In this document: one piece after another, positions 18,621-26,780 of the stretch
Layout: every line of letters starts with the position of its first letter
Position numbering within the stretch: the first letter of the stretch is position 1
Assembly (NCBI RefSeq): GCF_029893345.1
Contig: NZ_JARXVE010000005.1
Location: forward strand, 1-64,000
From: Mycolicibacterium frederiksbergense
GTDB taxonomy: Bacteria > Actinomycetota > Actinomycetes > Mycobacteriales > Mycobacteriaceae
Reading direction: 5' to 3'
Length of the DNA stretch: 64,000 bases
Made by a program: the position numbers and the translations under genes
Notes under the pieces: generated by a model
Seen by the model: only the letters and a program-made list of their open reading frames with translations
Databases searched by the model: none
Told to the model about the DNA's origin: nothing

Positions 18621-19232
18621 ATGACCGCCGCCGAGTTGGGCTCCAAGGGCCGCCAGACCAGGTCGGCCATCGAGCTCGCCGCGCGGAAATTGTTCGCCGA
18701 ACGCGGCTTTCACGGCACCACCCTGGCCGATATCACCTCGGCCGCAGGCAAGAGCCCGGCCGTGTTCTACCGCTACTTCACCGACAAGGAAGATCTGCTG
18801 GCCGCACTGGCCGAATCGTTCCTGCACGACGTCGTCGAACCGTCCGGGCTGAACCTGCACCTACCCGACTCCCCGGATGACACCGAGTTCTTCACCTCGG
18901 TGGTCACCGGGTATTGGAACATCTTCAAACAGAACATCGGCATCATGATCGCGGTCGCCCAGCTGGCCGCCACCCAGCAGCGCTTTGCCGACCTGCAGAA
19001 CGCGTTTCGCCGGTTCGGCATGGACATCGTCGTGGCATCGGTGCACCGCGCCCAGCTCCAGGGCCACGCACAAGAGCTGCAGCCCGAACACGTGGCGGCG
19101 GCCATCGCCTTGCTGTTCGAGAACTTCACCACGGTATTCGTCGGCCACTCCGGCCTAGGCGTCGAGATGAGCGACACCGACGCCATCACCACCCTGTCGG
19201 CAATCTGGAAGAAAACCCTGTACGGCTTCTGA
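18621..19232 (+). CDS. TetR-family transcriptional regulator
   Basis: 203 aa. The helix-turn-helix is near residues 27-50 (GTTLADITSAAGKSPAVFYRYFTDKEDLLAAL). The C-terminal ligand domain of about 150 residues is not diagnostic. It lies 7 bp after the lyase gene, in the operon it probably controls; acyl-CoA or acid pathway intermediates are the usual ligands for such regulators. The inverted repeats at 12167 and 14108 are its likely targets. Confidence 0.88.
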   Translation: MTAAELGSKGRQTRSAIELAARKLFAERGFHGTTLADITSAAGKSPAVFYRYFTDKEDLLAALAESFLHDVVEPSGLNLHLPDSPDDTEFFTSVVTGYWNIFKQNIGIMIAVAQLAATQQRFADLQNAFRRFGMDIVVASVHRAQLQGHAQELQPEHVAAAIALLFENFTTVFVGHSGLGVEMSDTDAITTLSAIWKKTLYGF

Positions 19233-19252
19233 TCCGAGAAGGAGAGAACTTC

Positions 19253-20497
19253 GTGGATTTCACTTTGCCCGAGCATCTTTCGGTATTGCTTGCCGAGATG
19301 GACGAGTTCATCGAAGCCGAGATCAAACCGCTGGAGCGCGAGCACATCCAGTACTTCGACCAGCGCCGGGAATATGCCCGCACCGACTGGGAGAACGGTG
19401 GCGTGCCCACCCGCGCCTGGGAGGACCTGCTCGACGAGATGCGCCGGCGCGCCGACGCCGCCGGCTGGCTGCGTTACGGTCTGCCCGCCCGGTTCGGTGG
19501 CCGTGACGGCAGCAATCTGGACATGGCCGTCATCCGGGAACACCTGGCCCACAAGGGCCTCGGGCTGCACAACGACCTGCAGGACGAATCCTCGATCGTC
19601 GGGAACTTCCCGCAGGTGATCATGATGGACCGGTTCGGCACCGAAGCTCAGAAGAAAGACTGGGTCGAGGCGATGATCACCGGCGAACGTTCGATGGCGT
19701 TCGGCCTGACCGAACCCGCCCACGGTTCGGATGCGACCTGGCTGGAGACCACTGCCGTGCCCGACGGTGATGGCTGGGTCATCAACGGCAGCAAGCGATG
19801 GAACACCGGCGTGCACCGCGCCACCCACGACCTGATCTTCGCCCGCACCTCGGGCGAACCCGGCCAGGCCCGCGGAATCACCGCATTCCTGGTGCCGACC
19901 GATGCGCCCGGCTTCACTGTCCCGTTCTACTGGTGGACATTCAACATGCCCACCGATCACGGCGAGGTCGAGCTGACCAACGTGCGGGTGCCGGCCGACG
20001 CGGTGCTCGGCGAGGTCGACCGCGGCCTGGAGGTCGGTCAAACCTTCCTGCACGAGAATAGGATTCGCCAGGCCGCCAGCAGCCTCGGTGCCGCCCAGTT
20101 CTGTATCGACCGCGCGGTGGACTATGCCAACCAGCGCATGGTGTTCGGCAAGCCGCTGGCGGTGAACCAGGCCGTGCAGTGGCCACTGGTGGAATTGCAG
20201 ACCGAGGCGCAGATGGTCCGGTTGCTCGTGCGTTATGCCGCAACGCAGTTGGATCAGAACCACCATATGGAAGTCTCGGACAAGGTGTCGATGGCCAACT
20301 ACCGCGCCAACCGTCTGGTGTGTGAGGCCGCGGACCGGGCCATGCAGGTGCACGGAGGCATCGGCTACAGCCGTCACGAACCGTTCGAGCACATCTACCG
20401 CCACCACCGCCGCTACCGCATCACCGAGGGTGCCGAGGAGATCCAGATGCGCCGAGTGGCACAGCGGCTGTTCGGGTTTGGCAAGGCCAAGCAGTGA
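19253..20497 (+). CDS. Acyl-CoA dehydrogenase family protein (LvaC-like)
   Basis: 414 aa from the GTG at 19253, which has the strong site GAGAAGGAGAG; the much longer open frame to 18914 overlaps tetR and is rejected. Motifs are MAFGLTEPAHGSDATWLET, GWVINGSKRWNTGVHRATH, NQRMVFGKPLAVNQAVQWP and MQVHGGIGYSRHEPFEHIYRHHRRYRI. It is followed by an APH kinase and a DUF6285 gene, each overlapping by 4 bp. In Pseudomonas putida the same three families (LvaC, LvaA, LvaB) convert 4-hydroxyacyl-CoA via a 4-phosphoacyl-CoA to an enoyl-CoA; mammalian ACAD10/11 fuse the kinase and dehydrogenase. The equivalent role is inferred here. Confidence 0.85.
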   Translation: MDFTLPEHLSVLLAEMDEFIEAEIKPLEREHIQYFDQRREYARTDWENGGVPTRAWEDLLDEMRRRADAAGWLRYGLPARFGGRDGSNLDMAVIREHLAHKGLGLHNDLQDESSIVGNFPQVIMMDRFGTEAQKKDWVEAMITGERSMAFGLTEPAHGSDATWLETTAVPDGDGWVINGSKRWNTGVHRATHDLIFARTSGEPGQARGITAFLVPTDAPGFTVPFYWWTFNMPTDHGEVELTNVRVPADAVLGEVDRGLEVGQTFLHENRIRQAASSLGAAQFCIDRAVDYANQRMVFGKPLAVNQAVQWPLVELQTEAQMVRLLVRYAATQLDQNHHMEVSDKVSMANYRANRLVCEAADRAMQVHGGIGYSRHEPFEHIYRHHRRYRITEGAEEIQMRRVAQRLFGFGKAKQ

Positions 20498-21486
20498 CCA
20501 GCCCGTCCCGACCGGACGGCGGGCTGTCCACCGGTCTGGTCGATGTCCTCACCCCGGTGCTGGGCAACGGGGTCACTGTCGAGAACCTGCGTGAGCTGAC
20601 CGGCGGCGCCAGCCGCACCACCTGGTCGTTCGACGCCATCACGGGCCTGACCCGTCGCTCGCTGATCCTGCGTACCGGACAGCCCGATGAGCTGCATGCC
20701 GGGATGGAGCTGGAAGCCGCTGCGCAGCGCGCAGCGGCAGCCGCCGGGGCGCCGGTCCCGCACGTGCTGGTCGCCGACGATTCGGTTGCCGCACTGGGAG
20801 GTCCGTTCCTGATCTGCGAGTTCATCGGCGGCGAGACCATTGTGCGGCGCATTCAGCGCAGGCTCGACGACACCGGCCGGGCGCGATTGCTCACCCAGTG
20901 CGCACAGGCGCTGGCCGCCATCCACCGGGTCGAGCCACTCGCACTGCCCGACTTGTCCAAACCCGACCAGTTGACCCAGTGGCGCGACCAACTCGACGAG
21001 ATGGGCGACACCACGGCCACCTTCGAGTGGGTGTTCCGCTGGCTGACCGCCAACCGGCCACCGGCGTCGCGGCCGCGACTGGTGCACGGCGACTTCCGGA
21101 TGGGCAACCTGATCGTCGATGACTCCGGCCTTGCCGCGGTGCTGGACTGGGAATTGGTGCACATCGGCGAGGTGTACGAGGACCTGGCCTGGTTCTGCAT
21201 CCGGGCGTGGCGGTTCGGCGCACCGGCGGCGCTAGGGGCGGGTGGTCTGGGCAGTATTGACAGCTTTCTGAACGCCTACCAGGATGCCGGCGGCGCTGCC
21301 CTTGACCGGACTGCCATTCGCTGGTGGCTGGTGCTCGCCACGCTGCGCTGGGGTGTGATCTGCCGGTATCAGGCCGAGCGTCACCTGAGCGGGCAGACCC
21401 GGTCGGTGGAGCTGGCGACGATCGGGCGTCGAGTTTGCGAAACCGAGTGGGACCTGCTGTGTCTTCTGGACGGGAGTGGCTGGTGA
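20494..21486 (+). CDS. APH-fold acyl-CoA kinase (LvaA/ACAD10-like)
   Basis: 330 aa starting at a GTG overlapping the dehydrogenase stop (GTGA). The kinase core is clear: RLVHGDFRMGNLIVDDSG (catalytic loop H-G-D-x-x-x-x-N near residue 204) and AVLDWELVHIGEVYEDLAWF (metal-binding D-W-E). The fold is that of aminoglycoside phosphotransferases, but its coupling with an acyl-CoA dehydrogenase argues for phosphorylation of a hydroxyacyl-CoA rather than drug resistance. The stop overlaps the GTG of the DUF6285 gene. Confidence 0.85.
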   Translation: MTSPSRPDGGLSTGLVDVLTPVLGNGVTVENLRELTGGASRTTWSFDAITGLTRRSLILRTGQPDELHAGMELEAAAQRAAAAAGAPVPHVLVADDSVAALGGPFLICEFIGGETIVRRIQRRLDDTGRARLLTQCAQALAAIHRVEPLALPDLSKPDQLTQWRDQLDEMGDTTATFEWVFRWLTANRPPASRPRLVHGDFRMGNLIVDDSGLAAVLDWELVHIGEVYEDLAWFCIRAWRFGAPAALGAGGLGSIDSFLNAYQDAGGAALDRTAIRWWLVLATLRWGVICRYQAERHLSGQTRSVELATIGRRVCETEWDLLCLLDGSGW

Positions 21487-21830
21487 GCGATCTGTACGGA
21501 CGGCCGACGGCTGCCGAGCTGGTCGCCGCGGTCGCCGAGTTTCTCGACACCGAGGTGCGGGACAGCGAGACGGTCCGAACTCCGGTCAAATTTCGGGCCC
21601 GCGTCGCTGCCAATGCCCTGCGCATGGTCGAACGCGAACTACTCGCCAAGGAGGCGGCTCCGGCTGCCGCGACCGCCCTGGCCGGCCTCGGATTCACCGA
21701 CGAGACCCGGTTGGCAGCCGCCATCCGCGCTGGTGAACTCGACGACCGAGTCGAGGACGTCACCGCCTGCCTGCGGATCCTGGTATCGCAACGGCTGGCC
21801 GCCGCGCACCCCGGCTACGACGAGCCGTGA
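21483..21830 (+). CDS. DUF6285 protein (LvaB-like kinase partner)
   Basis: 115 aa from the GTG at 21483, overlapping the kinase stop by 4 bp; earlier in-frame starts lie inside the kinase gene. It begins VSDLYGRPTAAELVAAVAEFL, contains RVAANALRMVERE and ends in a helical region with CLRILVSQRLAAAHPGY. This small helical family occurs next to APH kinases; in P. putida LvaB is needed for activity of the kinase LvaA. That function is inferred from family and context. It is the last gene of the cluster. Confidence 0.78.
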   Translation: MSDLYGRPTAAELVAAVAEFLDTEVRDSETVRTPVKFRARVAANALRMVERELLAKEAAPAAATALAGLGFTDETRLAAAIRAGELDDRVEDVTACLRILVSQRLAAAHPGYDEP

Positions 21831-21834
21831 CGCC

Positions 21835-22470
21835 TCAGAGCCGGCGGACCCGGACCAGCCAGGCCGGCTCGTCCACCCGGGCACCCACCGGCTCGCCGAT
21901 CGCCTCGGCGTGGGCCGCGCCCACCACGCCGCGGTAAGTCGTGGTGTCCACTGCCTCCAGCTCCCAGCCCTCGGCGAAGGCCTGCCGGATCACCTCGGCG
22001 CTGACCTGGGGCCCGAACCCGCGACCGGCGTCGGAAAGCGCCAGCACGTGCACCGTCGCACCGGGCCGGCAGGCACCGTGCAGGCTGGCGACGTATCTGG
22101 CGCGGTCGGCGTCGTCGAAGATGTGGAACAGCGCACTGTCGAGGATGGCGTCGTACCGCGGGCCCGCAGACTCGGCGAGCCGGGTCGCATCGGCAACCGC
22201 AAAACGTGCGTCAATACCCCGCTGTGCGGCATTCTCGCGGGCCTGGGCGATGGCATGTTCGGAGAAGTCGATGCCGAGCACGTCGTACCCGAGCCGGGTC
22301 AGCAGCATGGTGTGTTCACCGGTGCCGCAGCCGGCATCGAGCACCTTTCCGCTCAGGCGGCCACTGCGTTCCAGCTCGACGATCGCCGGTTGCGGCTCGC
22401 CGATCACCCAGGGCGCGGTGCGGGATTCGTAGGCGTCGTCGAACAGGGAGTGTGCCGGTGTGGAGTTCAT
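21835..22470 (-). CDS. Class I SAM-dependent methyltransferase
   Basis: 211 aa from the ATG at 22468-22470 (MNSTPAHSLFDDAY). An upstream in-frame ATG at 22491 falls inside the palindrome at 22485-22504, which is probably promoter DNA, so the downstream start is preferred. SAM motif I is VLDAGCGTGEH, followed by DVLGIDFSEHAIAQA and the acidic loop YDAILDSALFHIF. The substrate is unknown; thiopurine/tellurite-type and small-molecule methyltransferases look similar. The gene converges on the DUF6285 gene (4 bp apart) and is divergent from the yceI-like gene. Confidence 0.85.
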   Translation of the reverse strand: MNSTPAHSLFDDAYESRTAPWVIGEPQPAIVELERSGRLSGKVLDAGCGTGEHTMLLTRLGYDVLGIDFSEHAIAQARENAAQRGIDARFAVADATRLAESAGPRYDAILDSALFHIFDDADRARYVASLHGACRPGATVHVLALSDAGRGFGPQVSAEVIRQAFAEGWELEAVDTTTYRGVVGAAHAEAIGEPVGARVDEPAWLVRVRRL

Positions 22471-22484
22471 GATTCGAGTGTCAA

Positions 22485-22504
22485 ACCTCAATGACCATTG
22501 AGGT
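22485..22504. promoter_or_regulatory. MerR/SoxR-like operator palindrome
   Basis: ACCTCAATGACCATTGAGGT has 9-bp arms around a 2-bp centre. ACCTCAA-N6-TTGAGGT closely resembles the SoxR box core (CCTCAA...TTGAGG), which sits in the lengthened spacer of target promoters. On the minus strand a TTGACC hexamer (revcomp of 22502-22507) overlaps one edge, as a -35 box would. It lies 14 bp from the methyltransferase ATG and 21 bp from the short ORF at 22526. No MerR-family gene was seen in the window. Confidence 0.55.
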
Positions 22505-22525
22505 CAAGCCCCACCCAGGAGGACG

Positions 22526-22594
22526 ATGATGTCCTCGCTTTCACCGCGGGTCTGCATCATTATCAAAGCGGTGCCGACAGTGGAGGCGACATGA
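22526..22594 (+). CDS. 22-codon upstream ORF, coupled to yceI-like gene
   Basis: A very strong ribosome site (AGGAGG at 22517-22522) precedes two adjacent ATGs at 22526 and 22529. The frame encodes a peptide starting MMSSLSPRVCIIIKAVPT and ends at TGA 22592-22594, overlapping the next ATG (22591) as ATGA. It is therefore well built for translational coupling or as a leader peptide. No homologue is known to me; it could instead be a chance frame between the true promoter and yceI. Confidence 0.4.
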   Translation: MMSSLSPRVCIIIKAVPTVEAT

Positions 22595-23103
22595 CCGACA
22601 TCCTGACCACCAGTGCGGGCAACTGGACCCTGGTACCGGACCGATCCCGGCTGACATTTCAGAACAAGACCATGTGGGGCCTGTCGACCGTCACCGGAAA
22701 GTTCACCGAGTTCGCCGGTAACGGTCGGGCCGACGGCGGGGTGAGCGGCCGGGTAGTGGTCGCGGCGGCGTCGGTACAGACCGGGATCGGCAGACGTGAC
22801 CGGCATCTGCGGTCCGCCGAATTCTTCGATGTCGGCGATCACCCCGACATCACCGCGGAGGTGACGGGCGTGGCGTCGCCGGTCGAGGACGACGAGGTGC
22901 TGTTGACCACAATCCTGACGATTCGCGGTGTGTCGCGGACCCTCGAGTTACCGGTCGGGGTCCAGGTTCTCGATGACGGAGCACTGCAATTGTCAGGCCG
23001 ATACTGGGTCGAGCGGGACGAGTTCGGCGTGTCGGGCAATCTGCTCGGCATGGTCGGTCCGACAACCATGCTGTCTGGCGACTTGGTGTTCGTCCGGGCC
23101 TGA
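22591..23103 (+). CDS. YceI family lipid-binding protein
   Basis: 170 aa from ATG 22591 (GGAGG upstream). The YceI lipocalin-like fold is recognised from NWTLVPDRSRLTFQNKTMWG, GRRDRHLRSAEFFDVGDHPDITAE and the closing ELPVGVQVLDDGALQLSGRYWVERDEFGVS. The family binds isoprenoids or other long apolar molecules; no signal peptide is present, so it is probably cytoplasmic. It follows the MerR/SoxR-type palindrome, which hints at redox or electrophile control. Confidence 0.85.
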   Translation: MTDILTTSAGNWTLVPDRSRLTFQNKTMWGLSTVTGKFTEFAGNGRADGGVSGRVVVAAASVQTGIGRRDRHLRSAEFFDVGDHPDITAEVTGVASPVEDDEVLLTTILTIRGVSRTLELPVGVQVLDDGALQLSGRYWVERDEFGVSGNLLGMVGPTTMLSGDLVFVRA

Positions 23104-23166
23104 TGCGGCCCAACAGAATTCGCTGAGTTGTCCGGCCTCCGGCGCGGTTCGCAGTAGCATCGGCCC

Positions 23167-23565
23167 ATGGCCGGCCCCGCGCCGCTGCGCATCCTGGTGT
23201 ACAGCGACAACCCACGCACCCGCGAACAGGTACGACTCGCACTGGGCAAACGCGTGAGCCCGGAGCTACCGGAGCTGGAGTACGTCGAGATCGCCACCGC
23301 GCCGATGGTGATTTCCCAGATGGACGCCGGTGGTTTCGACCTTGCCATCCTCGATGGGGAGGCCACCCCGGCAGGCGGTCTGGGAGTGGCCAAGCAACTC
23401 AAGGATGAGATCGCCGATTGCCCGCCGATCCTGGTCCTCACCGGACGGCCTGACGATGCCTGGCTGGCAAGCTGGTCGCAGGCCGAGGCTGCCGTGCCAC
23501 ATCCGATCGATCCGATCCGTCTGGGCGGCGCCGTGGTGTCGCTACTCCGCGCCCCAGCTCAGTAA
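23167..23565 (+). CDS. Receiver-domain protein upstream of nuo (pseudo-receiver)
   Basis: 132 aa consisting of one REC-like domain and no output domain. The strand-3 aspartate is present (FDLAILDGEATPAGGLGVAKQL, D about residue 61), and LVLTGRPDD marks strand 4. The N-terminal acidic pair is reduced to one Asp (LVYSDNPRTR), and the conserved lysine after strand 5 appears as His (AAVPHPIDP), so normal phosphorylation is doubtful. The M. tuberculosis counterpart (Rv3143) also precedes nuoA and is annotated as a response regulator. A link to nuo is suggested by position only. Confidence 0.82.
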   Translation: MAGPAPLRILVYSDNPRTREQVRLALGKRVSPELPELEYVEIATAPMVISQMDAGGFDLAILDGEATPAGGLGVAKQLKDEIADCPPILVLTGRPDDAWLASWSQAEAAVPHPIDPIRLGGAVVSLLRAPAQ

Positions 23566-23686
23566 TCCCGCAGCGAAATGCCCTGTTGCCGTTGACTGTT
23601 CACGGCACGACTGCAACCACAGCGGCACGCTGACCGAATATGAAACGATACTAACCAAAATATGTGGCGCGAGCCGCAAACCTCGC

Positions 23687-23692
23687 TAGGCT
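23687..23692 (+). promoter_or_regulatory. Possible -10 box of the nuo operon
   Basis: TAGGCT at 23687-23692 matches the mycobacterial SigA-type TAnnnT pattern and lies 44 bp before the nuoA start, in the 171-bp gap after the receiver gene. The region just upstream (23636-23665) is AT-richer than its surroundings. No good -35 hexamer at the right spacing was seen. Confidence 0.35.
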
Positions 23693-23736
23693 GTGTGTTA
23701 GCTCACATCGACAGCACCGAGGGAGCGATAAGCGGC

Positions 23737-24105
23737 ATGAATTTATACACGCCCATTCTGGTTCTCGGGGCGATTGCGGCCGCTTTCGCCGTGGTCTCCG
23801 TGGTGATCGCTCTCGTCATCGGCCCGCGGCGCTACAACCGGTCCAAACTCGAGGCCTACGAATGCGGTATCGAGCCGATGCAACCGGGCGCCGCCGGCGC
23901 GACGGGCCAACGCATGCCGATCCGGTACTACCTGACGGCGATGTTGTTCATCGTGTTCGACATCGAAATCGTCTTCCTTTACCCGTGGGCCGTGGCGTTC
24001 GACAGCCTCGGGTTGTTTGCGCTGGTCGAGATGCTGCTGTTCATGCTGGCGGTGTTCGTTGCGTACGCCTACGTGTGGCGGCGAGGAGGCCTGAATTGGG
24101 ACTAG
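23737..24105 (+). CDS. nuoA: NADH-quinone oxidoreductase subunit A
   Basis: 122 aa from the ATG at 23737 (GAGGGAGCG upstream); the longer frame from 23662 is rejected. Three membrane helices are seen at about residues 5-30, 65-88 and 92-113. The conserved loop [16 protein letters not shown] and the helix [14 protein letters not shown] are diagnostic of NuoA, a small subunit at the junction of peripheral and membrane arms. First gene of the 14-gene nuo operon; overlaps nuoB by 10 bp. Confidence 0.96.
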   Translation: MNLYTPILVLGAIAAAFAVVSVVIALVIGPRRYNRSKLEAYECGIEPMQPGAAGATGQRMPIRYYLTAMLFIVFDIEIVFLYPWAVAFDSLGLFALVEMLLFMLAVFVAYAYVWRRGGLNWD

Positions 24106-24650
24106 AGGAACGCCTACCCGGCGGGATCCTGCTGTCGACAGTCGAGGCGGTCGCGGGCTACGTGCGTAAAGGGTCGCTGTGGCCGGCGACCTTCGGCTTA
24201 GCCTGCTGCGCCATCGAGATGATGTCGACGGCCGGACCACGGTTCGACATCGCCCGGTTCGGAATGGAGCGGTTCTCGGCCACCCCACGGCAGGCCGATC
24301 TGATGATCGTCGCAGGCCGGGTAAGTCAGAAGATGGCACCGGTGCTGCGGCAGATCTACGACCAGATGGCAGAACCGAAATGGGTGCTGGCCATGGGGGT
24401 TTGCGCGTCCTCGGGCGGCATGTTCAACAACTACGCCGTGGTGCAGGGCGTCGACCATGTGGTTCCGGTGGACATCTACCTGCCCGGTTGCCCGCCGAGA
24501 CCGGAGATGCTGCTGCACGCAATCCTCAAGTTGCACGACAAGATTCAGCAGATGCCGCTCGGGGTCAACCGCGAGGAAGCCATCCGCGAGGCCGAACAGG
24601 CGGCGCTGGCGGTCCCGCCGACCATCGAACTCAAGGGGCTGCTGCGATGA
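24096..24650 (+). CDS. nuoB: NADH-quinone oxidoreductase subunit B
   Basis: 184 aa using a TTG start at 24096 preceded by GAGGAGG; it aligns with the known mycobacterial N-terminus ([16 protein letters not shown]) and gives the standard length. The N2 [4Fe-4S] cluster ligands are [10 protein letters not shown] (adjacent cysteines), GVCASSGG and PGCPPRPE. This subunit delivers electrons to quinone next to NuoD. Start overlaps nuoA, end overlaps nuoC by 4 bp. Confidence 0.95.
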   Translation: MGLEERLPGGILLSTVEAVAGYVRKGSLWPATFGLACCAIEMMSTAGPRFDIARFGMERFSATPRQADLMIVAGRVSQKMAPVLRQIYDQMAEPKWVLAMGVCASSGGMFNNYAVVQGVDHVVPVDIYLPGCPPRPEMLLHAILKLHDKIQQMPLGVNREEAIREAEQAALAVPPTIELKGLLR

Positions 24651-25348
24651 GCCGGGCCAACGGAAGCGGCGAGCGCACCGACAAGGGCGAGAGCCCCGAG
24701 GTGATCGGGGTGCGGCGCGGAATGTTCGGCGCCTCGGGCACCGGAGACACCTCCGGGTACGGGCGGCTGGTGCGTTCGGTGGCATTGCCCGGCGGCACCC
24801 CGCGGCCCTACGGCGGCTATTTCGACGAGGTGGTCGACCGGCTCGCCGAAGTGCTCGGCGAGGAGGGCTACGCGACCTCGATCGAGCGGGTGGTGGTCTA
24901 TCGCGACGAACTGAACCTGGAAGTCAGCCCAGCCCAACTGCCGGCGGTGGCCAGTGCGCTGCGCGACGATCCGCAATTGCGGTTCGAGCTGTGCCTCGGC
25001 GTGAGCGGGGTGCACTACCCCGACGACACCGACCGCGAGCTGCACGCGGTGTACCCGTTGATGTCGATCACCCACAACCGCCGGATTCGGCTGGAAGTCG
25101 CCGTCCCCGAAGCCGATCCGCACATACCGTCACTGTTCGCGGTCTATCCGACCACCGACTGGCATGAACGCGAAACCTACGATTTCTTCGGCATCGTGTT
25201 CGACGGGCATCCGGCGTTGACCCGGATCGAGATGCCCGACGACTGGGTGGGCCACCCCCAGCGCAAGGACTATCCGCTGGGCGGCATTCCGGTCGAGTAC
25301 CACGGCGCGCAGATCCCGCCGCCCGATCAGCGGAGGTCCTACAACTGA
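24647..25348 (+). CDS. nuoC: NADH-quinone oxidoreductase subunit C
   Basis: 233 aa, the 30-kDa peripheral subunit. The signature [41 protein letters not shown] is clearly recognisable near residues 165-210. It is a separate polypeptide rather than the NuoCD fusion of enterobacteria. The ATG overlaps the nuoB stop (ATGA), and the stop overlaps the nuoD ATG (TGATG). Confidence 0.95.
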   Translation: MSRANGSGERTDKGESPEVIGVRRGMFGASGTGDTSGYGRLVRSVALPGGTPRPYGGYFDEVVDRLAEVLGEEGYATSIERVVVYRDELNLEVSPAQLPAVASALRDDPQLRFELCLGVSGVHYPDDTDRELHAVYPLMSITHNRRIRLEVAVPEADPHIPSLFAVYPTTDWHERETYDFFGIVFDGHPALTRIEMPDDWVGHPQRKDYPLGGIPVEYHGAQIPPPDQRRSYN

Positions 25349-26685
25349 TGAGCACATCAACCGCCAACCCGGACAACGACGGCCCCGTGGTTGTCGTAGG
25401 TGGTGCGGATTGGGACGAGGTGGTGGCCGCCGCGAGGGCCAATGCAGCCGCACACGCCGGGGAACGCATCGTGGTCAACATGGGTCCCCAGCATCCGTCC
25501 ACCCACGGAGTGCTACGGCTGATCCTGGAGATCGAGGGCGAGGTCATCACCGAAGCCCGTTGCGGCATCGGCTATCTGCACACCGGCATCGAGAAGAACC
25601 TGGAGTACCGGAACTGGACTCAGGGCGTCACATTCGTCACCCGGATGGACTACCTTGCGCCGTTCTTCAATGAGACCGCCTATTGCCTCGGTGTGGAGAA
25701 GCTGCTCGGAATCACCGACGACATCCCGCCACGCGCCAGCGTGATCCGGGTGATGCTCATGGAGCTCAACCGGATCTCCTCGCACCTGGTGGCGCTGGCC
25801 ACCGGCGGCATGGAACTGGGCGCCATGAGCGCGATGTTCTACGGGTTCCGGGAGCGCGAGGAGATCCTGCGGGTCTTCGAGTCGATCACCGGGCTGCGGA
25901 TGAACCATGCCTACATCCGGCCGGGTGGGCTGGCCGCCGACCTACCCGACGATGGGGTCAGCCAGATCCGAGCTCTGCTCGACCTGCTGCCGAAACGCTT
26001 GCGGGACTTGGAGAACCTGCTCAACGAAAACTACATCTGGAAGGCCCGCACCGTCGGCGTCGGCTATCTCGACCTGACCGGATGCATTGCGCTCGGGATC
26101 ACCGGTCCGATACTGCGCTCCACCGGGCTGCCGCACGATCTGCGTCGCGCGCAACCCTACTGCGGATACCAGGATTACGAGTTCGACGTCATCACCGATG
26201 ACCGCTGCGACTCCTACGGCCGTTATCTGATCCGGGTCAAGGAGATGCACGAGTCGTTGAAGATCGTCGAGCAGTGCCTGGACAAGTTGGGAAAAATTGG
26301 CCCCGGTCCCGTAATGATCACCGACAAGAAGCTGGCCTGGCCGGCCGATCTCAAACTCGGACCCGACGGTTTGGGCAACTCCCCCGAGCACATCGCCAAG
26401 ATCATGGGCCACTCGATGGAGGGATTGATCCATCACTTCAAGCTCGTCACCGAGGGCATCCGGGTACCGGCCGGACAGGTGTACGTCGCGGTGGAGTCCC
26501 CGCGCGGTGAGCTCGGAGTGCACATGGTGTCCGACGGTGGCACCAGGCCGTACCGGGTGCACTACCGCGACCCCTCCTTCACGAATCTGCAAGCAGTGGC
26601 GGCCATGTGTGAGGGCGGCATGGTCGCCGATGCGATTGCGGCGGTGGCCTCGATCGACCCGGTCATGGGCGGAGTTGATCGCTGA
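25348..26685 (+). CDS. nuoD: NADH-quinone oxidoreductase subunit D
   Basis: 445 aa, the 49-kDa subunit forming the quinone pocket with NuoB. Key segments are [19 protein letters not shown] (quinone-site His near residue 50), [26 protein letters not shown] and [15 protein letters not shown]. An N-terminal extension of about 35 residues precedes the core, as is common in mycobacteria. Its TGA overlaps the ATG of the first 11-codon repeat ORF (TGATG), so nuoE translation is not directly coupled to nuoD. Confidence 0.96.
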   Translation: MSTSTANPDNDGPVVVVGGADWDEVVAAARANAAAHAGERIVVNMGPQHPSTHGVLRLILEIEGEVITEARCGIGYLHTGIEKNLEYRNWTQGVTFVTRMDYLAPFFNETAYCLGVEKLLGITDDIPPRASVIRVMLMELNRISSHLVALATGGMELGAMSAMFYGFREREEILRVFESITGLRMNHAYIRPGGLAADLPDDGVSQIRALLDLLPKRLRDLENLLNENYIWKARTVGVGYLDLTGCIALGITGPILRSTGLPHDLRRAQPYCGYQDYEFDVITDDRCDSYGRYLIRVKEMHESLKIVEQCLDKLGKIGPGPVMITDKKLAWPADLKLGPDGLGNSPEHIAKIMGHSMEGLIHHFKLVTEGIRVPAGQVYVAVESPRGELGVHMVSDGGTRPYRVHYRDPSFTNLQAVAAMCEGGMVADAIAAVASIDPVMGGVDR

Positions 26686-26779
26686 TGAGCGCTCGCGCGA
26701 AGAGGAGACAGCACCGATGAGCGCTCGCGCGAAGAGGAGACAGCACCGATGAGCGCTTGCGCGAAGAGGAGACAGCACG
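26684..26779 (+). repeat. Three 32-bp tandem repeats, each a mini-ORF with its own ribosome site
   Basis: Units begin at 26684, 26716 and 26748; units 1 and 2 are identical and unit 3 has a C-to-T and a final C-to-G change. Each carries an ATG followed by 10 codons and, inside the same unit, AAGAGGAG placed just before the next unit's ATG. Because 32 is not a multiple of 3, each frame ends (TGA) by overlapping the next ATG by 4 bp. Peptides: [11 protein letters not shown] twice, then MSACAKRRQHG. The last stop overlaps the nuoE ATG at 26781. It looks like repeated duplication of the nuoE initiation site. Confidence 0.9.
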
Positions 26780-26780
26780 G

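Noticed and set aside
20494..21486. Aminoglycoside resistance kinase
   Set aside because: The fold matches, but the overlap with acyl-CoA dehydrogenase and DUF6285 genes points to an acyl-CoA substrate.
26684..26779. Tandem 32-bp repeats as a CRISPR array
   Set aside because: The units are directly adjacent with no spacers, and their sequence is a start codon plus ribosome site in register with nuoE.
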